Positions 10,844-20,988 of a stretch of 64,000 nt of DNA are shown here, piece by piece. Both the position numbers and the translations under genes were made by a program. The stretch is from contig NC_064673.1 of assembly GCF_023278565.1 (NCBI RefSeq), forward strand, positions 3,286,001-3,350,000, written 5' to 3'. Origin of the DNA: Colletotrichum lupini (taxonomy: Eukaryota > Ascomycota > Sordariomycetes > Glomerellales > Glomerellaceae). Positions within the stretch are counted from its first letter, which is position 1. Each line of letters begins with the position of its first letter. The notes beneath the pieces were generated by a model. That model worked only from the letters and a program-made list of their open reading frames with translations, was not told where the DNA came from and searched no databases.

Positions 10844-13569
10844 CTACTGCGTAAAGTAGGCGTCGAACACCTGCAGGACCTTGCTTCCGTCGCGGGGGTT
10901 CCCGTTGTTCTGTCGTTGGTCGTAGTCCAGGAGCGCGGTTTTCGCCTTCAAAACTTCATGGCTGCGACCGGTTCTTGCCTTGAGGGATTTATGGATTCCT
11001 TGAGCAGGGTATGCGACGAGTCCGAACATTGCTAGGCAGGCGGCCGGGTTAGCTTAGACCGAAAACTCTTGCCAAACATGATCTGCTTTAGGTGAGATCA
11101 GTCAGGGTTTGTCTACTTACCAGCTCCTGGCTTGAGAATAAGGCCGAAGGACCCCGTGGCAACTCCCTTTGCTAGACCAAGAGCACCTCCTTCCTTCGCG
11201 CCTTTGTAGGGATCGGTGAAGACACCCGTCAGTCCGTCATAGAATCCGGTTCCAAAGGTCTAAGTTCACGTCAGCTGTAGGCTCGGATGATCTCATCTGA
11301 TAACCAGGTTTACCTTTGCGGCTACAACTCCTCCGCTCTTCCAGTCTTCTACCTTGCCATTGTCTCGTACCTTGTCGCCGTACAGATTGGGAGCGTTGTG
11401 AAGGCCTTCTGTGATGGCGAGGGGCATGCTCACAAGGCCGCCCTTGACGATCGCTCCAGACATGGAGGCAAATCCCTTACCCACAGCCATTGCGGCTGCA
11501 CCACTCGCCGAGCCGGCCTCATGACCAGATGCCCGAGAACGCTTGTATTCCTTCCATGGATCGATGAAGGTGCCGCCCAGAGCGACGGTGAAATCGGTGA
11601 CGGTGCCTAGGAGTGAAGAGGCACCACCGGTGATGGGATCCCATCGTTTCACATCGGTGTCGTATTCCTTCGTTCGCAGAGGCTTCAAGTCAGACATCTT
11701 TATCTTCTTCGCAACAATCAGAGACGATGCTGCTTGATTCGACAGTCTCATCCGCTTGGCGCCCGTTTTGGACTGCTTCTCAAACAGCCAGGCGGCGCGC
11801 TGACCAGAAATCAGATCGCAGCCGAGATCGCTGGCAGGAATGTTACGATGGAACGATGCTGTGGCGGTATTGACGCCACGTTCTTGCCGCATGGCGCTGG
11901 CTACTTCTCGGACCGCACGATTTGCTTCGGGCGACAGACAATACTGAATAGCTTCCACAAGTTTCTGCGTGTGGAGCTGCTTTTGAGGAATCGGTAAGGG
12001 TCCTGATCCTGACTTTGCAATGACCCGGCCCCAAAACGGCTGGTCACCGAAGAACGGCACGATGATAGTCGGTCTCGCGTTGATAAGGCCACAAGCTGTC
12101 GTTCCAGCTCCTCCATGATGCACCACGGCTGACACTCGTTTGAACAGCCACTCGTGTGGGCAATCTCCGAGATAGAACACGCTGTCTGTGCTTGATTTCC
12201 CCTCTCCAAGCTTGCTCCATCCTCGAGAGATGATGACACGGATGCCGCAAATACCTGCGGCCTCGAGGATTACGTCTGTCAAACGTCCCGGGTCGTCGAC
12301 AACGATACTACCGAACCCAACATACAACGGAGGCGGACCGGACGAAAGAAAGGCGTCCAAGTCGGCAGGTGGCTTGTAGGAGGGCTCGTCGCGCATGAAG
12401 AAGCCGCAAACGTCAATCTCTGGACCCCAATCGGCAGGCTTGGGAACCACGGCCGGTGACCAGCAGTATGTGTGCGGGATCTTGAGAAACGTTGTCACGC
12501 CTGGTCCCATGCTAGCAGGAATCGGCGCGACCTGGAGATCCTCCTTTCGCCAGCTGTTGATAACATCGCCCAGGCCCTGCTAGGTCATCAACTCGACGAC
12601 GCCATATGATAGCCAATTGGTGACCTGTGGCTCCAGGTCCTTGCTGCGTTGGATGTTTGCTAGCGGGTGAGGGAAAGCACGAGTCGCCGTCCAGGGCATG
12701 GTGAACATGATGTGGGCTGGAATGCCGAGGGCTTGCGCACAATGCACATGGGCGAAGCTTGGGGGGTTCGCGATGATGGCGTCGGCTACGAACGGTCGGT
12801 TGCTGATGGGATCAGGATCAATGCAGGAACGCCAGCATCCGTGGAGCATTTCACGTATCATTCGTCGTTTCTTCCCCACATCGCCGCCCTTAAGAGACTC
12901 CATGGAAGGAATCAGACCAGGATTTCGGACCATGTACTTGGTATTCATTAGTGGCAAGCGCAGGACATGGAAGATTCAAGGGGAAAACACAAGACTTACC
13001 GACATCAAGTCGGCGGGATCTCCGCCAATCGGGAAGAACTCTAAGCCAGAGTCGGTCACGAATTTGGAAAAGGTGTCATGCGTGGCTAGGCGAACCCGAT
13101 GGCCGTAACGACGGAGAGCTGTGCCAAGTGCCATGAATGGCTGAACGTCACCTGGTTATACTGATATTAGTAGGCAACATCCACAAGTCAAGCTTCACGG
13201 TCATTTTCCGTGAGGAACTCACCCCGGCTACCTACAACCTGTATCACGACGTTAAGGAAGGGTACGGGCTTGAGGTTGATGTTCGGCAACGCAGTATCCT
13301 CGGCTGCGGGGAAAGGGGGAAGCTGCTCCCACAGTTCCCCTGGGTTCTGCGACTGGAAGTTGATGTTCACATGGCCGTCAGCTGCTTAAAGGTCAGTCTC
13401 AAGTACGGAGTATGCAAAGGGGCATGCTATTCTGACACTGTATTGCAGCCTCGCTAGATAACAGCGCACCGGCGGAGTGCAGCTCGTATGGAGGAGGGAC
13501 GTTGCAGAGAGATTCGGCGTCCTCCGTCTCGGCAGTCGCCAAAATTCTTTTCGAGTCCACAATAGACAT
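10844..13569 (-). CDS. Sterol 3-beta-glucosyltransferase-like UDP-glycosyltransferase, interrupted by an in-frame TAG
   Basis: Six exons on the minus strand: 13569-13437, 13384-13223, 13151-13000, 12936-11314, 11259-11121 and 11031-10844. All five introns have GT-AG ends and keep phase; total 799 codons. The N-terminal half is a GT28-type acceptor domain ([27 protein letters not shown]). The C-terminal half holds the UDP-sugar signature HHGGAGTT-x20-[10 protein letters not shown] further domain of about 270 residues, also seen in other fungal members, ends the protein. Relatives glucosylate ergosterol or other lipids. Codon 268 (12582-12580) is TAG where the family reads Trp in (M/L)TWQGLGD, so plain translation would stop at 267 aa, before the UDP-binding half. 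Every other frame and splice site is intact: a young pseudogene, an assembly error or an edited mRNA. The exact 5' intron acceptor (13385 or 13382) is uncertain. Confidence 0.8.
12580..12582 (-). other. In-frame TAG replacing a conserved Trp codon
   Basis: The frame reads [20 protein letters not shown] without change of phase, and both sides match the same protein family. TGG to TAG is a single G-to-A change. The A has T before and G after it, the context favoured by the sexual-stage A-to-I editing of Sordariomycetes, which turns UAG into UGG (Trp). Confidence 0.8.
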
Positions 13570-13641
13570 GTTTTCCGTAATTGGCAAAGTGGCAGTTGCA
13601 GCAATGGACAATCAGAGTATGATGCGAAAGGGCGTCGATGA

Positions 13642-13648
13642 ATTTATA
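13642..13648 (-). promoter_or_regulatory. TATA box of the glucosyltransferase gene
   Basis: TATAAAT on the minus strand about 75 nt upstream of the chosen ATG at 13569, supporting that start. Confidence 0.5.
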
Positions 13649-14301
13649 CGACATCATTGAAGATTCGCGCCGAAAACAGTAGATTTGACGATGGACTTAG
13701 GTTTGCGTAAGCGGCGCTGGAGCGGAGTTTTCTCTACATCGCCGGAACGCCGTTTGAGGCTGATGCCGGACCGCAGCATGTTAGTGGCTCGCATTGTACG
13801 CGTGTTCGCTCTTTCTCGTTCTTTACAAGCAAAGCTGGTGTTGAAATTCCACCGTTTCGGCATTGCCGTTGTTGAGAACCCATCGCGCTGCGAATAATGC
13901 GGATAGTGACACGGGTTTCCGAGTTTACGAGGTGCTCGCAATGCTCGGGTTCTAATGATGAATGAGACGAAGGTGCGATGCTTTCGTATCAGTTTCGGGT
14001 GACGAATCCCTACTTGGAGACGAACAGCCACATTTTCATCAGCCACATATCGAGAAAAATCAGCCACCGTCCAGCAAGTGGCTCGTGCATTCCAAGGTTG
14101 GCTGAGCTCACGTGATGATTCGATGACTGATCATGGATGAGGATGATGCTTAATTCTTTTCTCTCCTTTTGAGGACCTCGGAAGTGATTATCATTGTGCA
14201 AGAACCACTAGGTAGAATTCGTGTATCCATAGTACGGAGACCCCACGGACGCGGCTTGGCATGGCATTGACAGCATGACTGACATGACATGACTGACCCT
14301 T
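13649..14301. other. Intergenic region left of the MITE
   Basis: About 650 nt without a convincing gene. Around 14265-14297 there are short TGACATGAC repeats just before the transposon target site. Confidence 0.5.
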
Positions 14302-14309
14302 GGCACGCC
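14302..14309 (+). repeat. Target-site duplication, left copy
   Basis: GGCACGCC directly abuts the left terminal inverted repeat and is repeated exactly, in the same orientation, at 15005-15012. Confidence 0.8.
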
Positions 14310-15004
14310 GTGAACACAGGTAAACTGACCTGTGGGGGGGGGGTGTTAGCTGACCACCCCACATTTCCACGTGAGTGTGGCCCGTGCCACTCCGTAGGTG
14401 ATCTAAAAGTAATTCAGAATCGATTCGAAATCGATTCTAAATTAGTTTTAAAGTAAATTAAATTAATATAAGTAATTTTTAATATTAAAGTTTTTATTTA
14501 TTAATTGAATTATTTATAAATATATTTTTTAGTATTTAAAGAAAAAGTAGTATTATAAGAAGGAAAATTAAAATATAAAACTATTATTAAATATTAGAAT
14601 CAATAAAAATTAACTTAGAATTATTTCTAAATTAATTCTAAACTAGTTCTAAACTCGTTTTAAATTAGTTCTTAAAGTATATTCTAAGATATATTTTAAA
14701 AATTAAACACTTTAATTTTTATATTAAAATTAATTATCAAATATATTAATTATTATAATATATTTAAAAGAATATACTTTTTATATTAAAATAAGTCTTT
14801 TTTATTATATTCAAGTTATAATTTATAATTAGTTCTAAATTAATTCTGAATTAATTCCGAATTACTTTAAAATTACTTTAGAATTAGGTTAGCTGGACCC
14901 ACCTCTTCTTCACGGGCCAATCAAAAGAGCGCTCAGGTCACGTCCCTTTTCCTTGGTCAGGTCAGGTAACCGGGGGGGCCACAGGTCAGTTTACCTGTGT
15001 TCAC
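14310..15004. mobile_element. hAT-like MITE (non-autonomous DNA transposon), 695 bp
   Basis: Perfect 26-bp terminal inverted repeats lie at 14310-14335 and 14979-15004, beginning GTGAACACAGG, flanked by an exact 8-bp direct duplication. Eight-bp duplications are the hallmark of the hAT superfamily. No transposase frame is present, so movement would need an enzyme from elsewhere. Inside the repeats both ends carry a G-run (10 and 7 G) in the same orientation. The core (about 14400-14890) is extremely AT-rich and made of degenerate units around TTCTAAATTAGT. It lies 263 bp upstream of the LRR-type gene's ATG. Perfect repeats and target duplication suggest a recent insertion; the AT core may reflect RIP or simple-repeat origin. 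Confidence 0.8.
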
Positions 15005-15012
15005 GGCACGCC
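15005..15012 (+). repeat. Target-site duplication, right copy
   Basis: Exact direct repeat of 14302-14309 next to the right terminal inverted repeat. Confidence 0.8.
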
Positions 15013-15267
15013 AAGTTGGCGTGTAAGACGTTAATCGACAGGGCTGTTTAAGGTTTCGCGGACCAAAACTCTAGGGAATGAGCCGCTAAATATAATCAGA
15101 CGAAGCAACGCAGGTACCACTCGGGCGGGACGAACACGTCGTTGAGAACCACTTTCACCGTGGTTTCCACGTTGAATAAGGACAATCTCCCAATCTCTCC
15201 GCTGGACCGATTGATCATCCCACGAACGGTTTATTCGATCTCACTGGATCAGCAAGGCAATCCCATC

Positions 15268-16581
15268 ATGGCCAACGAAACACCACCAACCGCTATTTTG
15301 TGGGACTGGGATCAGTCAGATCTCACAGCAGCCGCCGAGGACATGCAACGACTATTGGGCAACGTATCAAATCTTGCCGCCATCAGAGACGTCACACTGC
15401 GCGGTGTCAGGGCTGCGAAGGATTCTCAGACCGCATTACTTGCAAAAAGTCTCACTTCAAGCGATAAAGCTACCATCAAATCGTGGATCACTGAGTCCCG
15501 CCTGCCGGCCGAACGAACTGAGGCACTCTTACAGGAACCAGAGGTTTCGCTCGCACATAACACCGCCATCCTGTTATCGCGACTCCCAGCTCTCAAGACG
15601 CTCGAGGTGCAGACCTATGACCGGAACGACCACAACGAATGGACACAATCTCGCCCACCCGGGGATGATTTCTTGACTCTTTTGAGCCATTTAGCCGCTT
15701 TGAGCGCTGTCGCTGGCTCTTCTTTCAACAATGTGGAATCAATCAAGGTTCTAGTTCCAACCCCTGACGGAGATTCGGCAAACGAGTTCAACTCCTACGT
15801 CTACGCTGAGAATATGCTCCCCTTTTTTTACCTTCCACAAATTCGAACTCTTGAGCTTCATCGAGTGGAAGATGGAGGGAAATCAATCGTCTGGCCAGCT
15901 CCTCATCGGAAGCCATCAGCAGCTAGACTGGAAGAGCTGGTTCTGAGCAGATGCCAGCTCTCTGAGGAGAATGTTGGCCAACTCTTGCGAGCTTCCCCGA
16001 ATCTCAAGACATTCCGTTGCGGATACGTTATCGACGCGGAGTACGCGTCCGACTGGGTAGACTTAGAGGTGCTGAGGAGTTCGCTCGACCCATTGAAGGC
16101 ATCACTCGAAGAGCTCTCTTTCGCGCTGACGCTCTGGACGTCCACGGCCATCGATTGCGGCGAGGTCGGGCCCTGGGGAATCCGCGGCTCATTCGGGTCA
16201 CTCAAGGACTTCACGCGACTAACTCGTCTCTCCATCTCTCTGCCGGTACTCCTCGGCTGGGAAACAAAAGGCTCGTCGAAGCTGGCGGATGTGCTCCCCG
16301 AGGGCCTCCAGGCTTTGACCATCACTAACGAAATGTTCTTCTGGTGGCACTATCGATGGGACGACCTCGATTGGGAGGAGGATGACCCGGTGGTTCCCAT
16401 GTGGCAGTCACTTGAGGCCAAAATTGTCGAGTACCTAGAGAGCCGGCCCCGGCACTTGAGGAAACTGAGGTTGGAGATTTCAATGGTTGGCGAAGAGCAA
16501 CGGGCAGAGGAGCTGAAGGCCAACTTGATCGCCAGGGGATCGGAAGCTGAAGTAACAATTACAGTGGAGTTGAAGCCATAG
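15268..16581 (+). CDS. Leucine-rich-repeat-like protein of unknown function
   Basis: Uninterrupted frame; the first ATG is at 15268 (437 aa), though the frame stays open upstream to 15142 without an ATG, so a missed 5' exon is possible. The protein has irregular leucine-rich strands, for example LPQIRTLELHRVEDGG, ARLEELVLSRCQLSEENVGQLL and LRKLRLEISM, as in fungal F-box/LRR proteins. I see no F-box at the N-terminus. A Trp/Asp-rich patch (WWHYRWDDLDWEEDD) lies near residue 355. Role unknown; LRR proteins of this type usually mediate protein binding. The MITE sits just upstream and may affect the promoter. Confidence 0.7.
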   Translation: MANETPPTAILWDWDQSDLTAAAEDMQRLLGNVSNLAAIRDVTLRGVRAAKDSQTALLAKSLTSSDKATIKSWITESRLPAERTEALLQEPEVSLAHNTAILLSRLPALKTLEVQTYDRNDHNEWTQSRPPGDDFLTLLSHLAALSAVAGSSFNNVESIKVLVPTPDGDSANEFNSYVYAENMLPFFYLPQIRTLELHRVEDGGKSIVWPAPHRKPSAARLEELVLSRCQLSEENVGQLLRASPNLKTFRCGYVIDAEYASDWVDLEVLRSSLDPLKASLEELSFALTLWTSTAIDCGEVGPWGIRGSFGSLKDFTRLTRLSISLPVLLGWETKGSSKLADVLPEGLQALTITNEMFFWWHYRWDDLDWEEDDPVVPMWQSLEAKIVEYLESRPRHLRKLRLEISMVGEEQRAEELKANLIARGSEAEVTITVELKP

Positions 16582-16875
16582 ATATGCAAGCTATTAGAGA
16601 CCTGTCACTATAAGACTATGATTCTGATACCCAGCTACCTTAAGAGGTTTACGCGTCTGCCTTTTCTTTCTGCATCGACATTCACAACGGTGTGCCTGAA
16701 GCCAATAACACCGGGAATATCACAAGATGGGACAAGTGTTTGAACTAATGAAGTATTTTGACTGTAGACTAAGTGATATCTCTGGACCAACGAGAAGAAA
16801 GAAAGGCTCAAGTTCGCCGGTCATATCTCCCCCGCAACGACTATCGTTATTATTCACGCAACCTCCGCCACATGT

Positions 16876-18859
16876 CTAGCATGGGCATCCATCACCGCCG
16901 CCACAAGCATTGCAATCAGAGTGGTGCTGGAAGTTGCAAACAAACACACCAAGACCGCTCGCGCCACCCAAGCAGTTCAAGCACTTGAGCGCAGCAGCCT
17001 GACAATTCGGCAGCACGCCGGGAATCGTCTCAGGCATAGACGGCGTGCTCGGCACAGGAACAGCGCAACCAGCAGCCTCCGTGGCACCAAACTCCTTGTC
17101 GCCGACCGTCGCGGCGTTATCCTCTGCCAGACGCCACATGACGAGGTTCGCAATCACGGCGTGGCCGCCGGGACGCGGGTGAAACACCCTTTTGATCTCG
17201 TCGCCGATGAAGTCAGAGACCTCAATGTTGTTGCGGCCCCTGAAGGCTGGGTCCGCGGCGCTGTTGTCAGCGAGAGAGATGACGAGGCTTGAGTTGCGTT
17301 TGCGCGCTTCCGTGATTTGGTCGGCAATGTACTGCTCCATTGATGGCGACGCAGCCGTGCCCTGGCGGACTTCCAGGACGGGTGTCTTTGTGTTGGACTT
17401 GGTGGTTTGTCTGCGAGGGAAAGAGCTCCAGATTTGTCCGGCGCGCTTGGAGAGGATGGACAAGAGCCCCAGCTTGCTACTGCGCATCTCCAGAGACGAA
17501 TCAACGTCGCCAATAGTGGGGGTCGCGCGAGGAAGCATCTGGTCGTTGTTGAAAGATGCGACCTCGGGCTCACGTCTCGCGAGGGTGGTATCGTCGTTCT
17601 TGCTAGACCACTCGAAGAAGAGAAGACCATCACGGTTTCCGTTGGGCTCCTTGGTGGCACCCTCGCAGAAACGGCCCTGAAGCACGGAGAAGTACTGATT
17701 GTAGTCGACAAACTCGAACGAGGCACCGGCTCTCCTGACCGCGGCCTCGATGACGTTGTTGACCGCAGTAGTGAGCTCGTTCATCAGCGTCCTACGCTCA
17801 GTGGTGAGCTTCTGCTTGTTGGCGCTGTTGAACCAGAACGACCAGCTGACGTCGTCGCAGGCAGTCGTGGTGTTATCGAAGAAGTTAGCGTAGCCCGTAA
17901 CGTAAATCTTGCGGCCCGGGTTGATCTTGTTCTTGAGACCAGCGTACAGCTTGTCCAAGTTGCCCGGAAGAGTATCTCGGATGAGGTTCAGCGTGGCCTG
18001 CATCTCGTCGGGGCAGTTGGCAAATGGGTTCCACTGGAAGATGCAGGCGTTGAGAATGCTGGTGAGGCCGACGTCGTTGCCACCAGCGCTGACGGTGATG
18101 ATGTCGTAGCCGGTGCCCAGCGCGGAGACCTGGTTGGCAAGGATCTCGGGGGCGGTGGCGCCGGAGCAGGCAAGAAACTCGAATTGAGCAGACTCGGGCA
18201 TTAGTTCGTGGGATTGCATGTAGGCTGGGTACGACTGGTCGTAACGGGCGCATGTGGTTGAGCTGTTAGGGTACGGCGAGCCGGAGCCAATGCCAGCGGA
18301 GCTATCAAGAACATTGAAGTCAGAATGATGAGTCTCGGTCACACCATTTTGAGGAGAACTCACTAGGAATCGCCAATGGCAGCCCACTTCTTCACCCATG
18401 AGAGGTCATAAGGGTCTGCGGGAGCAGGCTGAGCGGTATCCCAGCCCTGATCGCAGAAGCAGGTACCTCTGTTAGATAGGCAGGTTAGTTATCATTGACA
18501 TTGTTGGATCATATGAAGAGACTTCAACTCACCCTTCACCACACCATGCGCCACCACGGTCGGTGCCACATTTTGTGAGGCAAGGTGACTGATCAGGGCA
18601 GCTGAAAACACATGTGTCTTGAACAATCTCCCTGGAACAATGTTAGGACTTGTAGAAGACGTGTTATAATATGATGTACTCACTCAGCAAACTTCTGGAC
18701 CTTGAGGCAACGATGAGGTGCAGTAGAATCTTTCGGGCACTGGTCAAAGTTGGCCGTGCTGCACTGATCGATAGCTCCAAAGACCTCCTCGGCCGTTGAG
18801 TCGCTCTGAGCAAGTGCGAGCCCGGCAAGGAGCCCGAGGCTCAATGTGTAAGCCTTCAT
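16876..18859 (-). CDS. Secreted GDSL/SGNH lipase with Cys-rich N- and C-terminal segments
   Basis: Four exons (18859-18684, 18631-18533, 18468-18364, 18301-16876), GT-AG introns of 52, 64 and 62 nt; 601 aa. The ATG at 18859 starts a signal peptide (MKAYTLSLGLLAGLALAQ). Residues about 30-110 are a Cys-rich module (repeated C spacing in DTCVFSCPDQSPCLTKCG). The SGNH domain follows: block I G124-D-S-Y-S-A-G (nucleophile Ser126), GGND in block III, and HPRPGGHAVI supplying the catalytic His. A long Ser/Arg-rich insert interrupts the domain around residues 350-440. The C-terminus is again Cys-rich, ending CNACGGGDGCPC. Family members are extracellular esterases or lipases; the substrate cannot be read from sequence. 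Confidence 0.88.
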
Positions 18860-20053
18860 GTTTGGCTAAGAACAAAAAAGAGTGACTTTGAAATCAGAAG
18901 CACAGGTTGATGCTGAATGAGTGGAATGGTTTGCTCAAAACCCCAAACAAACCCATCAACGACACGGTGGTGGTTGCATGACTATAACTGCTGTTGCGAC
19001 ATGAACCATTCGCAACTTGTCTCCGCGCCAAGCGGGCTGCATTGTATGATGAATCTGGAACATCTCAAAGCGCCTTAGTCTCTATTCCCTTAATTAACTC
19101 TAAGCGTCTTGTCGTGGCGGTGCGTACCGGTGCTCGGGCCGAAGAGCGAGTCAGTGTTGTCAGGTATCGTACGGACAGTCGCCGACTACATACGGAATAC
19201 GGACATCATAAATGAAGCAAAGGCCCTCGGCAGCCCCGGGCGTATCATATTTCTGCTCGTTATTTCCTTTTACTTTGCTGCCCGCAACAGCGCCGCGGTG
19301 GTTGAGATTGACTTTGAGTTTTACGGTTTTACCGCCTTGCCGGCAACCGCGCGCGCCAAGACAAAGGCTGTCACAACATGAGACGAAACTCCTCCGCCCC
19401 AAGAGCCAAGGCCACCAAGATACCCGGGCATACCGTCGTTATTACCTGCCCACTGATATGTATACTCGTATATCTAATAAGCTATACTCTTCTTGTCAAT
19501 CGCTCTGCCCACACGTGGGTTTCGCTCCCAGCGTCGCCTACAACCGCCGCGGGCGCCGACTCTAATTAGCCTTACTGTTCCTTAAACTCTATCTCCCTTA
19601 ACGTACTAGATCGGTTCCGTCGGGCAAGTATTGCCACTCCGACGCCGGTTTTGGGGGCTATTATTGGTATGGGTTTGACTTCGACCTTTAATCAACGTCA
19701 GGCGAACTAATGGCCCTGGCCAACTCTTGCTGGGATTTTGAGAAAGCTGTCAAATTACTGCCAAGAGACAGTTTAGTTTACAAGTCAGTCACAGAGTTCG
19801 GAGCAGTCGTTCGTAAGTCCATCTGACAAATAACTTAACTATGTCATGGGCAACTCAGCCCGGTTTCTGAAAGTACCGTGTGTCTCTCTCATAATGCTAT
19901 AACCATCGTCGCATCATATTGTCACTCTCTTGAACTCCCCCGCGGTTTCGCGTCCATTCATTCCTTACTCGGCCCTCCGCCCTCACACTCTTTTGCTAGT
20001 CTATCACTTGAAGTCCTGCTCCAGAATCTGAAGTAGTCTCAAAGTAATCCACG
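18860..20053. other. Intergenic region, possible degraded repeat
   Basis: Divergent promoter region of the GDSL lipase and the secreted orphan, 1.19 kb. Around 19070-19680 base composition swings between AT- and GC-rich blocks, as in old transposon debris, but I can show no repeat or terminal structure. Confidence 0.35.
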
Positions 20054-20988
20054 ATGTGGTTCAACGCCGGTGGTAGCTGGGGAGCCAGCCTCTCATCACT
20101 CTTTTTGCTCTTCACCCTCATCCTCAACGTCGCTGCTCAGACGTTTGGAATTACCCTCGACAAGGCCGCGCGCGACGATGCACAACGTTTCGTTTACTCC
20201 GCCAAGCTCACCTTTGAGCAAGACACCGGAACGCTCTTCAGCGACGGTCAGCTTTACGGGCTCGCTCGCGCAGCCTTCAACGAAATGCAGACAAAGTTCA
20301 ATGCGGATAAAGTCCGCTTCAACAGACAACCCGTCATGATGGCCGCCATGGCCCTCGGCAAAGACGTCTATCTGTCTTCCAACCTGAAGGGTGGGCCCTT
20401 CTTGTATACCTATGCGGACTCGCGTCTTAAGCCTCAGGTTGTCGTTGCGCTTGAGCGATGCCAGACTAGTTTGCAGGACGCGGCAAGGCGTGGCACCACC
20501 GTTGACAAGCAGCACCGAACCCAGGCCAGCTGCGCCGAAGTTGCTGCTGTCCATCAGGTTAGTCCTACTCTGTTTAGACATGATATCCAATCACCCCGAT
20601 CGATGACATACTGACGCTCTTTTAGTACTACTTGGACGACGCCGTTAGTGAAGCTGCTCGCAACGACCCTCCTCCAACTCGCATTGTCGCCTATGGCAAG
20701 GCTGGTCAAGATGGTCCCATTGGACGTAAGTCGACTTGTTAATGGAGCATATGAGAGTGAATATGAATTTGCTGACTTTCTTTTCTTGCAGCTCAAAATG
20801 CGTGCGGTGGTGGCGATGTTGTAAAGAACGGCGTCCTCACTTGGGGATGCAAGCAATTCATGGCCGATGAACAAATCACTGTGCCGCGGAAACCGACCAA
20901 CAACCTCAACTTGAACCTGCCCAATCCCTTCCCCAAGTTTACTACAACACAAGTCAGCGTCATGTGCCCTGGGCATAAGAAGCCTTGA
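20054..20988 (+). CDS. Secreted protein of unknown function
   Basis: Three exons (20054-20557, 20626-20725, 20792-20988), introns of 68 and 66 nt; 266 aa. The N-terminus is a hydrophobic signal (SLSSLFLLFTLILNVAAQ). The mature part has few Cys: one in ALERCQTSL, one in ASCAEVAA, and C-terminal ones in PQNACGGGD, LTWGCKQF and VSVMCPGH. A conserved-looking block RIVAYGKAGQDGPIGPQNACGGG crosses the second intron. I do not recognise the family. A signal peptide, the paired Cys and the absence of membrane segments or an anchor signal indicate a soluble extracellular protein. Confidence 0.75.

Noticed and set aside
12580..12650. A short in-frame intron that would remove the TAG in the glucosyltransferase
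   Set aside because: A 45-nt GT-AG segment ending at the TAG exists, but it would delete conserved residues ([12 protein letters not shown]) and is shorter than every other intron here.
17407..18204. 265-codon plus-strand frame
   Set aside because: Antisense shadow of the GDSL lipase gene, without its own start context or family match.
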